A stretch of DNA of 61,307 nt, taken from NCBI GenBank assembly GCA_017548125.1, contig JAFYNK010000016.1:1-61307 (forward strand). Reading direction: 5' to 3'. Made by a program: the position numbers and the translations under genes. Source of the DNA: Bacteroidales bacterium. Lineage in GTDB: Bacteria; Bacteroidota; Bacteroidia; Bacteroidales; F082. Below, piece after piece: positions 25,138 through 34,638 of this stretch. The notes under the pieces were generated by a model. The model was not told the DNA's origin, searched no databases, and saw only the letters and a list, made by a program, of their open reading frames with translations. The first letter of the stretch is position 1, and the number at the start of each line of letters is the position of its first letter.

Positions 25138-26430
25138 ATGATTAAGAAGATATTTGGAACATTTGGAACACGTCTTTTAAATGCCATAGTAGGCTTTGTC
25201 ACATTATGGTTCGGCACCAACTTTCTTGGCAGAGAAGCATGGGGCATTGGAGCCACCGTTTTGGTCGATGTTTCGCTTCTTCTCATAGCTGTAGAATTGC
25301 TTTCGGGCAGCGGACTTATCTATTACACTCCAAGAAAATCATTCGTCACATTGTTTAAGATTTCATACGTCTGGACTTTTTTAATAATCGGGGTATTCGC
25401 CCTCGCCTTCTCGACACTACATGCATTTTCACCTGCAATATATGACGCCTTCATACCAGATGGCTACGGCTTACACATATTACTGATGGTATTGCTATAC
25501 AGCCTTCACAACTTCAACATGAACGTACTTCTTGGTAAAGAGAGAGTCGGAACGCAGAACATATTGTTTATCATACAATTCATGACGCAGCTTATTTCAA
25601 TGATAATATACATTTTCGCATTTGGAATACGTAACGCAGACGCTTTTGTATATTCATTAATAACAGGTTATGTAACAGTCAACATTTGCGGTTTCATTTG
25701 CATAGCGCAATATTTCAACGACAACAGACACGAATCACTGATTTCTACTGCAAAGGAAATGTTTAATTTCGGCAGCATGATACAGCTTTCCACATTAGTC
25801 ACCATGATTAACAGAAGAATAAGCTATTTTGTCATAAAGAAAGCATTTGGACTTGCAGAAGTTGGAGTTTACACATCAGGCACACAAGTTTCAGAAGCTA
25901 CCAAATTGATTGGCAACAGCATAGCCTTAGTTCAATTCTCAACGATAAGCAATATGGACGACAAGAAGAAAGCTGCCGACCTTACAGTGACATTCATGAA
26001 GCTCGCAGTCATATTAACAGCATTATGTATGCTTGTCATCTGCCTGATACCCAAATCAATATATGCATGGATTTTCACTGCGGAATTTGCAGAGACAAAA
26101 GACGTTCTGGTAAGTCTAAGTCCAGGAATGGTTTTCATGGCAGCCAACATGATTTTCAGTCATTACTTCTCTGGCGTCAATCTTCCGAAACATAATCTTT
26201 ACGGTTCGTTAGTTGGATTATTGGTGACGATACCATCTATTTTTATTCTGATACCTAAATACGGAATCATCGGCGCTGGTGCATCTGTTTCATTAACTTA
26301 TTTAGCTACAATCATTTACCAATGGCGCGTATTTAAAAAAGAAACAAAAGTAAGAACAATTCAACTTCTTCCAACGTTAAACGATTTCAAGACATTGATT
26401 GACAGTCTTAAATCACAATTTTTTAAATGA
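25138..26430 (+). CDS. Polysaccharide/lipid flippase (Wzx-like, MOP superfamily)
   Basis: 430 residues with about 12-14 hydrophobic segments and no signal peptide. It starts with an amphipathic TFGTRLLNAIVGFVTLWFGTNFLGREAWG block typical of polysaccharide-export flippases; further signatures include FGLAEVGVYTSGTQVSE and a late LIPKYGIIGAGASVSLTYL. Start codon abuts the previous gene's stop (25137/25138), so the two are translated from one message and probably act on the same product: synthesis then membrane flipping. Confidence 0.85.
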   Translation: MIKKIFGTFGTRLLNAIVGFVTLWFGTNFLGREAWGIGATVLVDVSLLLIAVELLSGSGLIYYTPRKSFVTLFKISYVWTFLIIGVFALAFSTLHAFSPAIYDAFIPDGYGLHILLMVLLYSLHNFNMNVLLGKERVGTQNILFIIQFMTQLISMIIYIFAFGIRNADAFVYSLITGYVTVNICGFICIAQYFNDNRHESLISTAKEMFNFGSMIQLSTLVTMINRRISYFVIKKAFGLAEVGVYTSGTQVSEATKLIGNSIALVQFSTISNMDDKKKAADLTVTFMKLAVILTALCMLVICLIPKSIYAWIFTAEFAETKDVLVSLSPGMVFMAANMIFSHYFSGVNLPKHNLYGSLVGLLVTIPSIFILIPKYGIIGAGASVSLTYLATIIYQWRVFKKETKVRTIQLLPTLNDFKTLIDSLKSQFFK

Positions 26431-26456
26431 TTATTAACAATTAAAAAAATAAAGTT

Positions 26457-27059
26457 ATGGGATTTTTATCACAAATCAATTTAGTCGAGATATTAAGTTC
26501 ATTCATCGTACTTTTCGTCATCATCGACGTAACAGGTTCAATACCAATCTTTTTAAGTCTCAAGAGCGGTGAGAAAAACATCAAGGCAGGACAAGCATGT
26601 ATAGTAGCATTATTGATGTTTGTCGGTTTTTTCTATGCTGGTGACAGACTTCTCGACTTGTTCAGCATTGATGTAGCGTCATTTGCTGTAGCAGGTTCAT
26701 TTGTAATCTTCATCTTGGCATTAGAGATGGTTTTAGGTTTCGACATTATAAAATATGACAGTCAAGGATCTAACGTCTCTGTCGTTCCTGTCGCATTTCC
26801 TTTATTGGCAGGTCCAGGCGCATTGACAGCATTATTGTCGTTACGTGCTGATTATTCAGTGATTAACATTATGATAGGACTTATTTTAAATCTTGTATTA
26901 GCATTTGTCGTAATCAGATTTGTTGGAAGAATTGAAAAATGGCTCGGCAAAGACATCATATTCATTTTAAGAAAGTTCTTCGGAGTCATTTTGTTAGCAT
27001 TAGCTGTAAAATTATTTGCAAGTAATTTATCTATTGTAATAGACAGTCTAACGAGATAA
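26457..27059 (+). CDS. MarC-family integral membrane protein
   Basis: 200 residues, six predicted membrane segments. DVTGSIPIFLSL near the N terminus and FPLLAGPGALTALLS are the MarC/UPF0056 signatures. Transport substrate is unknown for the family; the early link to multiple antibiotic resistance was not upheld. 26 nt after the flippase and 26 nt before the ZIP gene, so it may be part of a longer unit. Confidence 0.9.
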   Translation: MGFLSQINLVEILSSFIVLFVIIDVTGSIPIFLSLKSGEKNIKAGQACIVALLMFVGFFYAGDRLLDLFSIDVASFAVAGSFVIFILALEMVLGFDIIKYDSQGSNVSVVPVAFPLLAGPGALTALLSLRADYSVINIMIGLILNLVLAFVVIRFVGRIEKWLGKDIIFILRKFFGVILLALAVKLFASNLSIVIDSLTR

Positions 27060-27085
27060 GATTCATAAGTCAATGATTTTCAACC

Positions 27086-27877
27086 ATGAGTAATAACACA
27101 TTAACCATAATAGGCTTTGCTGTTATATTTTTGATGACGACAATGGGTTCGTCGTTGGTTTTCTTTTTCAAGAACGACATCTCGCAGAAAGTCAACTCAT
27201 TGCTTTTAGGATTAGCTGGAGGCATTATGGTAGCGGCTTCCGTTTGGTCGTTGATTATACCATCCATCGACATGTCGGAAGCGACATTTGGAAAATACGC
27301 GTGGTTTCCTGCTGCCACCAGCATCATTTTAGGAGGATTGGCATTGGCCTTATTGGATAAAATCGTCCCTCACATGCACAACGGCACGCACCAAGAAGAA
27401 GGGCCGCGTTCACATTTTTCCAAGTCAATGAAGCTGTTTTTCGCTGTCACTTTGCACAACATACCAGAAGGACTGGCGGTAGGATTTGCCTTTGGAGCTG
27501 CTGCTGTTATAGGCGACACTGCCTCATACATCTCTGCCTTGGGGTTAGCCCTTGGCATTGGCATCCAGAACTTTCCAGAAGGAGCAGCAGTATCATTACC
27601 CATGAAGCAGGTGACAGGAAGCAGCAAAAAAGCCTTCCTTTTCGGCATGAGCAGCGGCATAGTAGAACCGTTGTCAGCTATAGTAGGATTTTTCTTAGCC
27701 TCACATCTTATCGTTTTACAGCCTTGGCTCCTCGCCTTCTCTGCTGGAGCGATGTTGTTTGTCGTGGCAGAAGATCTTATCCCTGACGCAAATATAAGCG
27801 AGAACCCGCACACCGGCACATGGGGGTTTATGGTAGGATTTATCATCATGATGATATTAGATGTAGCATTAGGATAA
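27086..27877 (+). CDS. ZIP-family divalent metal transporter
   Basis: 263 residues, about eight membrane segments. The metal path motifs are present: HNIPEGLAVGFAFGA in helix IV and QNFPEGAAVSLPM in helix V, where the second motif has N in place of the usual H as in many ZupT-like proteins. A short His-containing loop (HMHNGTHQEE) lies before helix IV. Likely imports zinc or iron. Only 3 nt separate it from recQ. Confidence 0.92.
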   Translation: MSNNTLTIIGFAVIFLMTTMGSSLVFFFKNDISQKVNSLLLGLAGGIMVAASVWSLIIPSIDMSEATFGKYAWFPAATSIILGGLALALLDKIVPHMHNGTHQEEGPRSHFSKSMKLFFAVTLHNIPEGLAVGFAFGAAAVIGDTASYISALGLALGIGIQNFPEGAAVSLPMKQVTGSSKKAFLFGMSSGIVEPLSAIVGFFLASHLIVLQPWLLAFSAGAMLFVVAEDLIPDANISENPHTGTWGFMVGFIIMMILDVALG

Positions 27878-27880
27878 GTC

Positions 27881-29791
27881 ATGAGTGAAAGGACAAGAGG
27901 CATATTATTAAGGTATTGGGGGTATCCATCATTCCGACCGATGCAGGAAGACATCGTCGATTCTGTCATTGCTGGCAGAGACACGCTGGCGCTGCTTCCC
28001 ACAGGCGGCGGCAAGTCGATTTGTTTTCAGGTTCCAGCCATGACGATGGAAGGCGTCTGTATCGTGATAACGCCGCTCATCTCGCTCATGAAGGACCAAG
28101 TGCAGCATCTCAAAAAGCTAGGCATATCAGCTGCTGCGATTTTCTCAGGAATGCATAACAATGAGATTGAGACAATATATAATCAGGCAGCGTTTGGCAT
28201 GTTGAAGTTTCTTTATGTCTCACCCGAGCGTCTCATGACCGACGCCTTCATCGAGGCATTAAGGAAGATGAGAGTTAATCTTCTAGCCGTTGACGAGTCG
28301 CACTGTATCTCCCAATGGGGGTACGACTTTCGTCCGCCCTATCTCAAGATAGCCGAGATACGAAAATTCATTCCTAACGTCCCCGTTCTGGCACTCACAG
28401 CGACAGCGACACCGCAGGTCGTTGACGATATTCAATACCGTCTTGGCTTTAAAAACAAAAACGTATTCCAAACGAGTTACGAACGTAAAAACGTAACATA
28501 CAACGTCATTCACGAAGCCGACAAATTCGGACTGATGTATCGTCTCTTCAAGAAGATGGACAAAGGCAGCGGAATCGTTTATGTAAGAAGCCGCAAGCGT
28601 ACCAAGATAATAGCCGACTGGCTCCAACAAGTAGGCATCAGTGCGTCATTCTATCATGCCGGCCTTGACGCCAAGACACGCGATTATCGCCAGCAGCTTT
28701 GGATGGACGGCAGGTTAAAAGTCATCGTCGCCACCAACGCCTTCGGAATGGGAATCGACAAGCCAGACGTGCGTCTCGTCGTACACCTCGACTTGCCAGA
28801 CAGTCTCGAAGCCTATTTTCAGGAAGCAGGACGCGCAGGACGCGACCTTCAGCCTTCTGAAGCATTTCTCCTTGTAGCCGACACCGACATCAACAAATTA
28901 CAAGAAAACATACATACATCATACCCTGACTTGGTCAGAATCAAAACAATATACGATGCTTTAGGAAATTATCTGCAAGTTCCTATAGGCGCAGGTTTAA
29001 ATCAGCGATATGATTTCGACATCAACGCATTCGCACAATATTACAACTTCTCATTGCTGGAGACTTTCAACGCAATAAAACTCATTGAAAGAGAAGGTCA
29101 CATCACAATGTCAGAAGCTCTTAACACTCCATCAAAAATACATATAAAAGCCAGCAGAGAAGACTTATACCGTTTTCAAATAGAATACAAAGAATACGAC
29201 ACCTTAATAAAATATCTTTTAAGAAACACTCCCGGCATATTATCAGATTTCGTCAATATAAGAGAAGAACTAATATCTCAAAAGACAGGAATACGCATTG
29301 ATTCAATCATCCGTCAACTTGATCAGCTTGATAAATTGAATTTCCTTACATATATTCCACGCTGCGAGAAACCTAACATTCAATACATTACAGAAAGATT
29401 AGACACTAAATATTTCAGTCTGTCCGACGAAGTATATAAAAACAGAAAAGACGATGCTGCCAAAAGGATTCAGGCTGTAATTGATTTTGTCAACAATAAC
29501 AAAGACTGCAGAAGTGTCCAGCTATTAAGATATTTCGGAGAAAACATCAAGAAACAATGCGGCAAATGCGACGTATGCTCTTCAAAGAACCAAATGAACG
29601 TCAACAATTCAGAATATCAAGACATTTGCGAAAGCATAATTTACGAACTGAAAGAAAACGAATCTGACGTTTATAATGTATTGAACAAAATAAACAAATA
29701 CCATGAAGAGAAAGTTCTCAACACGATAAGGCTGATGATTGACAACAACATCATAAAAGACGACAACGGAATATTAAAATACAACAAATAA
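27881..29791 (+). CDS. recQ: ATP-dependent DNA helicase RecQ
   Basis: 636 residues. Helicase motifs in order: Q-motif region GYPSFRPMQ, Walker A LPTGGGKS, DESHCISQWGYDFRP (motif II plus aromatic loop), ALTATAT (III), GIVYVRSRK (IV), ATNAFGMGIDKPDVR (V), QEAGRAGRD (VI). Zinc domain ligands CGKCDVC near 560. The C-terminal HRDC domain is missing or replaced by a short helical end, as in RecQ1-type Bacteroidota proteins. Unwinds 3'-5' in recombinational repair. Translationally close to the ZIP gene. Confidence 0.96.
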   Translation: MSERTRGILLRYWGYPSFRPMQEDIVDSVIAGRDTLALLPTGGGKSICFQVPAMTMEGVCIVITPLISLMKDQVQHLKKLGISAAAIFSGMHNNEIETIYNQAAFGMLKFLYVSPERLMTDAFIEALRKMRVNLLAVDESHCISQWGYDFRPPYLKIAEIRKFIPNVPVLALTATATPQVVDDIQYRLGFKNKNVFQTSYERKNVTYNVIHEADKFGLMYRLFKKMDKGSGIVYVRSRKRTKIIADWLQQVGISASFYHAGLDAKTRDYRQQLWMDGRLKVIVATNAFGMGIDKPDVRLVVHLDLPDSLEAYFQEAGRAGRDLQPSEAFLLVADTDINKLQENIHTSYPDLVRIKTIYDALGNYLQVPIGAGLNQRYDFDINAFAQYYNFSLLETFNAIKLIEREGHITMSEALNTPSKIHIKASREDLYRFQIEYKEYDTLIKYLLRNTPGILSDFVNIREELISQKTGIRIDSIIRQLDQLDKLNFLTYIPRCEKPNIQYITERLDTKYFSLSDEVYKNRKDDAAKRIQAVIDFVNNNKDCRSVQLLRYFGENIKKQCGKCDVCSSKNQMNVNNSEYQDICESIIYELKENESDVYNVLNKINKYHEEKVLNTIRLMIDNNIIKDDNGILKYNK

Positions 29792-29828
29792 AAAGACTGC
29801 CTAACTTTATATCGTCGGCAGTCTTTAC
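29790..29828. terminator. Bidirectional terminator between recQ and HU
   Basis: AAAGACTGCC and GGCAGTCTTT form a 10-bp stem around an AT-rich loop; A and T runs allow function both ways. Confidence 0.8.
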
Positions 29829-29845
29829 CGTCAATCATACAATTA

Positions 29846-30115
29846 TTATAAATTTTTAACAAGTTCAGCACCTGCTTTAAATTTCACTACTGTTTTTTCC
29901 GGAATCATTATTTCTTGACCTGTTTGAGGGTTACGACCTTTTCTTGCAGGATACTTGCTTGCTGAAAATGTACCGAATCCAACCAAAGAGATGCGTTCAC
30001 CGTTGTGTAATGCTTCTGCAGATGCCTCCATAAATGCTTCAATAGCTTTCTTTGCATCAACTTTTGTCATACCAGCCTTCTGTGCGATGACATTTACTAA
30101 TTCTGCTTTGTTCAT
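29846..30115 (-). CDS. HU-family DNA-binding protein
   Basis: 89 residues: MNKAELVNVIAQKAG start, ISLVGFGTFSASKYPARKGRNPQTG (the beta-arm with the R-x-G-R-N-P motif) and EKTVVKFKAGAEL end. Dimeric nucleoid protein bending DNA. Short monocistronic gene with its own promoter box at 30169-30176. Confidence 0.96.
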   Translation of the reverse strand: MNKAELVNVIAQKAGMTKVDAKKAIEAFMEASAEALHNGERISLVGFGTFSASKYPARKGRNPQTGQEIMIPEKTVVKFKAGAELVKNL

Positions 30116-30168
30116 ATTAATTCAATTTAATAGGTTACTATATAACAATAACTTAATAATTTCGTTCA

Positions 30169-30176
30169 CAAATCTA
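30169..30176 (-). promoter_or_regulatory. Promoter -7 box for the HU gene
   Basis: The minus strand reads TAGATTTG, about 54 nt before the ATG. Confidence 0.6.
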
Positions 30177-30461
30177 ACTAATAATTAATCAAATTCCAAA
30201 TATTTTTTAATAAAAATACATTCTATATCAATTATTTATTGAAAGCCTTAGATTAAAAACAAAGAGAATTTCTGAAAAGTCAAGTATTTATTAAGAAAGA
30301 GAGAAATCCAATATCGTTTTAGCAGAAAAGAAAAATCGTCGTCAGACAGAGAGAAATGGCTGGTCGGATGTAAAAAAAAGTGATTTTCTTTGACTAAACT
30401 TCACCAAACGATGTCATTTTTTATCAAAAAAAATCACAATTTTATCTAAAAAACAAAATTA
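30177..30461. other. AT-rich gap between HU and fmt
   Basis: No coding sequence supported on either strand. The only structure seen is an 8-bp inverted repeat, GTGATTTT near 30380 and AAAATCAC near 30429, with A/T runs, which may act as the fmt terminator. Confidence 0.4.
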
Positions 30462-31424
30462 TCAATTAACTTTCCAGCATCCATTAAGGCGAGCGCCTCT
30501 CAAGAAATCAGCGACCGGCATCGCTTTTTTTCCTGCCTGCTGTAATGTTATTATTGAAATATTATAATCTTTTAAAACGACTTTAAAATATGATTTCCCA
30601 TCGGTAACAACCTTATACAAATCTTCCTCATTATTGTTCTTTTCTTCCAAAGCCACTTCATAAATCTTGAAATCCATGGTCTCGCCTTCTTCTGAAACGA
30701 ATTGGGTGTGCGCTGCTGGATATGGCGACAGACCTCTGATGAAGTCATATATTGACTTAGCGTCTTTAGTCCAGTCTATCTTGCAGTCTTCCTTGAAGAT
30801 TTTAGGAGCAGGCTTAAGTTGCAGATTATCTCTTTCAATGATCATCTCCTGACTTTGCGACTGCACTCTACCCTCTTCTATTATCTTTATGGTGTCAACA
30901 ACGACCTTATTGCCAAGAAGCATCAGTTTGTCGTGAAGAGTTCCAGCTGTCTCGTTTTCTTCGATAGTTACTTTTTCTTGTATTATGATTTCCCCTGTAT
31001 CAATCTCTTTATCCAAGAGGAACGTTGTGAGTCCAGTCTCAGTCTCTCCGTTAATTATTGCGTGATTGATAGGGGCAGCGCCTCTGTACTGAGGCAACAA
31101 GGAAGCATGAAGGTTGAATGTTCCTTTTGGCGGCATGCTCCACACCACTTCAGGCAACATTCTGAATGCCACCACAATAAACAAATCAGCGTTGTATGAC
31201 GACAGTTCTTCTATGAATTCAGGAGATTTAAGACTAACCGGCTGCATAATTGGCAAACCATATTTCAATGCAGTCTCTTTTACATGAGAACTCTGTATTT
31301 TCTTACCTCTTCCCGCAGGTTTATCAGGGACTGTGACAACTGCAGCGACCTCATAACCGGCAGCTATTATCGCTTCCAACTGCGACGACGCGATCTCCGG
31401 CGTACCAAAATATACTATCTTCAT
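30462..31424 (-). CDS. fmt: Methionyl-tRNA formyltransferase
   Basis: Formylates Met-tRNA(fMet). 320 residues: N-terminal FGTPEIASSQLEAI, catalytic NLHASLLPQYRGAAPI, and the ETGLTTFLLDKEIDTG segment, then the C-terminal barrel. ATG 31424 (MKIVYFGTP) is chosen, since the frame upstream adds 18 unconserved residues and would include the promoter box at 31443-31450. Monocistronic, divergent from hsdM. Confidence 0.95.
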   Translation of the reverse strand: MKIVYFGTPEIASSQLEAIIAAGYEVAAVVTVPDKPAGRGKKIQSSHVKETALKYGLPIMQPVSLKSPEFIEELSSYNADLFIVVAFRMLPEVVWSMPPKGTFNLHASLLPQYRGAAPINHAIINGETETGLTTFLLDKEIDTGEIIIQEKVTIEENETAGTLHDKLMLLGNKVVVDTIKIIEEGRVQSQSQEMIIERDNLQLKPAPKIFKEDCKIDWTKDAKSIYDFIRGLSPYPAAHTQFVSEEGETMDFKIYEVALEEKNNNEEDLYKVVTDGKSYFKVVLKDYNISIITLQQAGKKAMPVADFLRGARLNGCWKVN

Positions 31425-31442
31425 ACTTTTCTTAATTTTTTG

Positions 31443-31450
31443 CAAAAATA
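31443..31450 (-). promoter_or_regulatory. Promoter -7 box for fmt
   Basis: The minus strand reads TATTTTTG, 18 nt upstream of the chosen start. Confidence 0.6.
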
Positions 31451-31539
31451 AGAAAAAGTCAGCAAGAACATTTAACAAAGTGACACAATTATCCTAAAAT
31501 AAATTTGCTTTTATACCTTAATTAATAATCTATTTTTAT

Positions 31540-31547
31540 TAAATTTG
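31540..31547 (+). promoter_or_regulatory. Promoter -7 box for hsdM
   Basis: TAAATTTG matches TAnnTTTG, 31 nt before the ATG at 31579. It rules against the TTG at 31555, which would sit at the transcription start. Confidence 0.6.
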
Positions 31548-31578
31548 CCTAGTATTGTTTGATAACATTAAATATTAT

Positions 31579-33141
31579 ATGGCAAAGAAACAACTCAAAA
31601 CAAAGAGTATTGAAGAAACCTTATGGGAATCAGCGAATAAGTTACGAGGATCAGTAGAACCTTCTGAATATAAACACGTTGTACTTAGTCTTATTTTCTT
31701 GAAATATGCAAACGACCGTTTTGAAGAACGTCGTAACGAACTCATCGCCGACGGCAAAGCAGCATTCATAGATCAGGCTGTTTTCTACAATGCCAAGAAT
31801 GTGTTCTATATCGAAGAACAAAGTCGCTGGAGTTTCATAATGGAGAATGCCAAACAGAATGATATTGCCATAAAAATTGACAAAGCATTATCCGCTATCG
31901 AAGACAGCAACCCAACTCTCAAAGGCGCGCTTCCAAGCAACTACTATTCCGGATTAGGTCTTGATAAAGCTAAACTCGCTGCGTTGCTCGATGAAATAAA
32001 CAAGATCGACACTCTGAAAGATCCTGAAAACGACCTCATCGGACGCGTCTATGAATATTTCCTCGCCAAGTTCGCTATTGCAGAAGGTAAAGGCAAAGGC
32101 GAATATTACACTCCTAAAAGCATTGTAAATCTCATTGCAGAAATCATAGAACCATATAGAGGCAAGATTTACGACCCTTGCTGCGGTTCTGGAGGCATGT
32201 TCGTGCAAAGCATGAAATTCATCGAAGCTCATCACGGCAACAAACGCGACATTTCTGTCTATGGCCAGGAATACACCAACACCACTTATAAGTTGGCAAA
32301 GATGAATCTTGCTATTCGCGGCATCGCCAGCAACCTCGGAGAAATGGCAGCCGACACTTTCCACAACGACCAGCACAAGGATCTGAAAGCCGATTTCATC
32401 ATGGCTAATCCGCCTTTCAACCAGAAATCTTGGCGTGCCGATAACGAGTTAAAAGACGACCCTCGCTGGCACGGTTATGATGTACCGCCGACAAGCAACG
32501 CCAACTACGGATGGATTTTGAATATAGTATCTAAGTTGTCGAGCAATGGCGTAGCAGGTTTCCTCTTGGCAAACGGAGCATTGAGCGGCGACGGCATAGA
32601 GATGAACATACGCCGTCAGTTGTTGCAGAATCATCTTGTTGAAGCAATCGTCATACTTCCACGCAATATGTTCTACTCCACCGATATCAGTGTCACGCTA
32701 TGGATATTGGCAGGAAACCGCAAGTCACGCACCGTGGAACAGAACGGCAAGATGGTGAAATATCGTAACCGCGAGAATGAAGTTCTGTTTGTGGATTTAC
32801 GCCAATGGGGAGAACCTTTCGAAAAGAAATACATACAATTCACTGCTGAACAAATTTCCGAGATTGCACAGAACATACACAACTGGCAACGCGAAGGCCA
32901 CGAGACGACATACAAAAACATTCCGGAATATTGCTATTCTGCATCATTGGATGAGATTGAGAAAAAATCATGGAGCCTTGTCCCAAGCAAATATATAGAG
33001 TTTAAAGACCGTAACGAGGACTTCGACTTCGACGGCAAGATGAAAGAACTGCAATCTGAACTTGGAGAACTTCTAAAACAAGAAGAAGCAAGCAAGAACG
33101 AATTGAAAGAACTGTTTGAAAAGTTGGGATATAAATTATAA
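31579..33141 (+). CDS. hsdM: Type I restriction-modification methyltransferase subunit HsdM
   Basis: N6-adenine methyltransferase subunit. 520 residues: N-terminal helical HsdM domain (SIEETLWESANKLRG), then the SAM-binding motif DPCCGSGGMF and the catalytic NPPF in MANPPFNQKSW, then a C-terminal coiled segment for HsdS contact. Full length. Start ATG 31579 (MAKKQLKTK). First gene of the locus, 23 nt before hsdS; its partner hsdR is separated by roughly 6 kb of inserted accessory genes. Confidence 0.96.
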   Translation: MAKKQLKTKSIEETLWESANKLRGSVEPSEYKHVVLSLIFLKYANDRFEERRNELIADGKAAFIDQAVFYNAKNVFYIEEQSRWSFIMENAKQNDIAIKIDKALSAIEDSNPTLKGALPSNYYSGLGLDKAKLAALLDEINKIDTLKDPENDLIGRVYEYFLAKFAIAEGKGKGEYYTPKSIVNLIAEIIEPYRGKIYDPCCGSGGMFVQSMKFIEAHHGNKRDISVYGQEYTNTTYKLAKMNLAIRGIASNLGEMAADTFHNDQHKDLKADFIMANPPFNQKSWRADNELKDDPRWHGYDVPPTSNANYGWILNIVSKLSSNGVAGFLLANGALSGDGIEMNIRRQLLQNHLVEAIVILPRNMFYSTDISVTLWILAGNRKSRTVEQNGKMVKYRNRENEVLFVDLRQWGEPFEKKYIQFTAEQISEIAQNIHNWQREGHETTYKNIPEYCYSASLDEIEKKSWSLVPSKYIEFKDRNEDFDFDGKMKELQSELGELLKQEEASKNELKELFEKLGYKL

Positions 33142-33164
33142 CAAATTCTCTAAAGCCAAAAGAA

Positions 33165-34328
33165 ATGACCACAAACAAACGCTTAGGCGACTACATACAA
33201 GAAATTGACGTCCGTAATAGAGACTTGTCTGCTACGGAATTGGTCGGTCTTACCATCAACAAAGCTTTTATACCTTCCGTAGCAAATGTTATTGGAACTG
33301 ATTTATCTACATATAAAGTTATTAAAAACGAGCAATTTGCTTGCAGTTTAATGCAGGTAAGTAGAGACGAAAAAATGCCAATTGCAATGTTTACAGGAGA
33401 CACTGCCATAATGTCTCCCGCATATCCAATGTTTGAAGTCATTGACAAATCGGTCTTACTTCCTCAATATTTAATGATGTGGTTTTCTCGCAAAGAGTTT
33501 GACAGAGAAGCCAGTTTCTATGCAGTTGGTGGCGTTCGTGGTAGTTTAACTTGGGAAGACTTCTGCGATTTATCCCTCCCTATCCCACCGATTGAACGCC
33601 AGCGTGAGATTGTTGCCGAATACGAGACATTGAGCAAGCGCATAAGTCTGAACGAGCGGATGATTAGCAAGTTAGAGCAAACCGCCCAGACGCTCTATCG
33701 TAAGATGTTTGTTGATGGCATTGACAAAGAAAACCTGCCCGAAGGCTGGAAAATGGGGACGTTGGGGGAAATTTGTTCAAAAATAGGAAGTGGTTCAACC
33801 CCCAAAGGAGGAAAAGACTGTTATACAAATTCTGGAATTTCGCTTATCAGAAGTATGAATGTTTTTGATTTCAATTTCTGTTACGATGAACTTGCGCACA
33901 TATCAAATGCACAAGCAACATTACTTGACGGTGTTACTATTCAAGAAAAAGACATTCTTTTTAACATAACAGGTGCATCTGTTGCTAGATGCTGCATGGT
34001 ACCCAACAATGTTTTGCCTGCACGAGTTAATCAACATGTTATGATTATTCGTTCAAAACATGATTTCATGTCATATTATTTGCTTTGCACATTATGTACT
34101 GATGAAACTAAACGTTCTTTGCTAGGCATGAGTCAATCAGGTTCAACAAGAGAGGCTATAACCAAAACCGATATAGAATCCTTTAATATTGCAATACCGC
34201 CAAAGGAAATGTTAAAAGATTTTGCAAGTCAAGCAGACATTATATTTTCATATACTGATATATATAAACAAGAAAATTCAAAATTAACGGAATTACAGTC
34301 TTTGCTATTGGCGAGGATAGGGAGATGA
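33165..34328 (+). CDS. hsdS: Type I restriction-modification specificity subunit HsdS
   Basis: 387 residues with two target-recognition domains separated by conserved helices: TRD1 (about 1-140), helix IPPIERQREIVAEYETLSKRI (about 145-190), TRD2 beginning near EGWKMGTLGEICSKIGSGSTP, and a terminal helix ending LLLARIGR. The recognition sequence cannot be read from the gene. No inverted repeats or partial second hsdS were found nearby, so no sign of the shuffling loci common in Bacteroides. A small hairpin GAGATGAGAGAAAGCATCTC follows the stop and may end the hsdMS transcript. Confidence 0.93.
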   Translation: MTTNKRLGDYIQEIDVRNRDLSATELVGLTINKAFIPSVANVIGTDLSTYKVIKNEQFACSLMQVSRDEKMPIAMFTGDTAIMSPAYPMFEVIDKSVLLPQYLMMWFSRKEFDREASFYAVGGVRGSLTWEDFCDLSLPIPPIERQREIVAEYETLSKRISLNERMISKLEQTAQTLYRKMFVDGIDKENLPEGWKMGTLGEICSKIGSGSTPKGGKDCYTNSGISLIRSMNVFDFNFCYDELAHISNAQATLLDGVTIQEKDILFNITGASVARCCMVPNNVLPARVNQHVMIIRSKHDFMSYYLLCTLCTDETKRSLLGMSQSGSTREAITKTDIESFNIAIPPKEMLKDFASQADIIFSYTDIYKQENSKLTELQSLLLARIGR

Positions 34329-34429
34329 GAGAAAGCATCTCATTCCTCCATCATCTAATATCATAGCTTAATTATCCATACCTACTTTATTTAGATTTCT
34401 CCATATCCGTGTCACAAAAGAAACGGACA

Positions 34430-34530
34430 TTTTGTCATATTGCATATTTTTTGTCATTTTCCATATACCAAATTACCTTTTATAATATTTTATTTTTGAT
34501 TTAAACTTATTTTATGTCATTTTTGCTTAT
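34430..34530 (+). promoter_or_regulatory. Candidate operator/promoter of the inserted cassette: direct repeats and -7 box
   Basis: Two 18-bp direct repeats, TTTTGTCATATTGCATAT (34430-34447) and TTTTGTCATTTTCCATAT (34449-34466), match at 16 of 18 positions with 19-bp phasing. A weaker third copy (TGTCATTTTTGCTTAT) follows around 34515. A TATTTTTG -7 box lies at 34491-34498. This arrangement fits binding of a tandem repressor upstream of the GIY-YIG/ubiquitin-like genes. The regulator is not identified. Confidence 0.5.
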
Positions 34531-34638
34531 AAAACCACGCACGGCGCAGTTTTTGTACTACAGAATAACGAAGTTTATATTTATCAAAGTAAATTTCAAA
34601 TTGAAATTAATAACGAAAACGAAAGGAGGTATAAAAAA

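Noticed and set aside
33165-34328. Shuffling hsdS locus (inverted repeats, partial hsdS copies, integrase)
   Set aside because: No second hsdS fragment or recombinase gene was seen in the flanking sequence.
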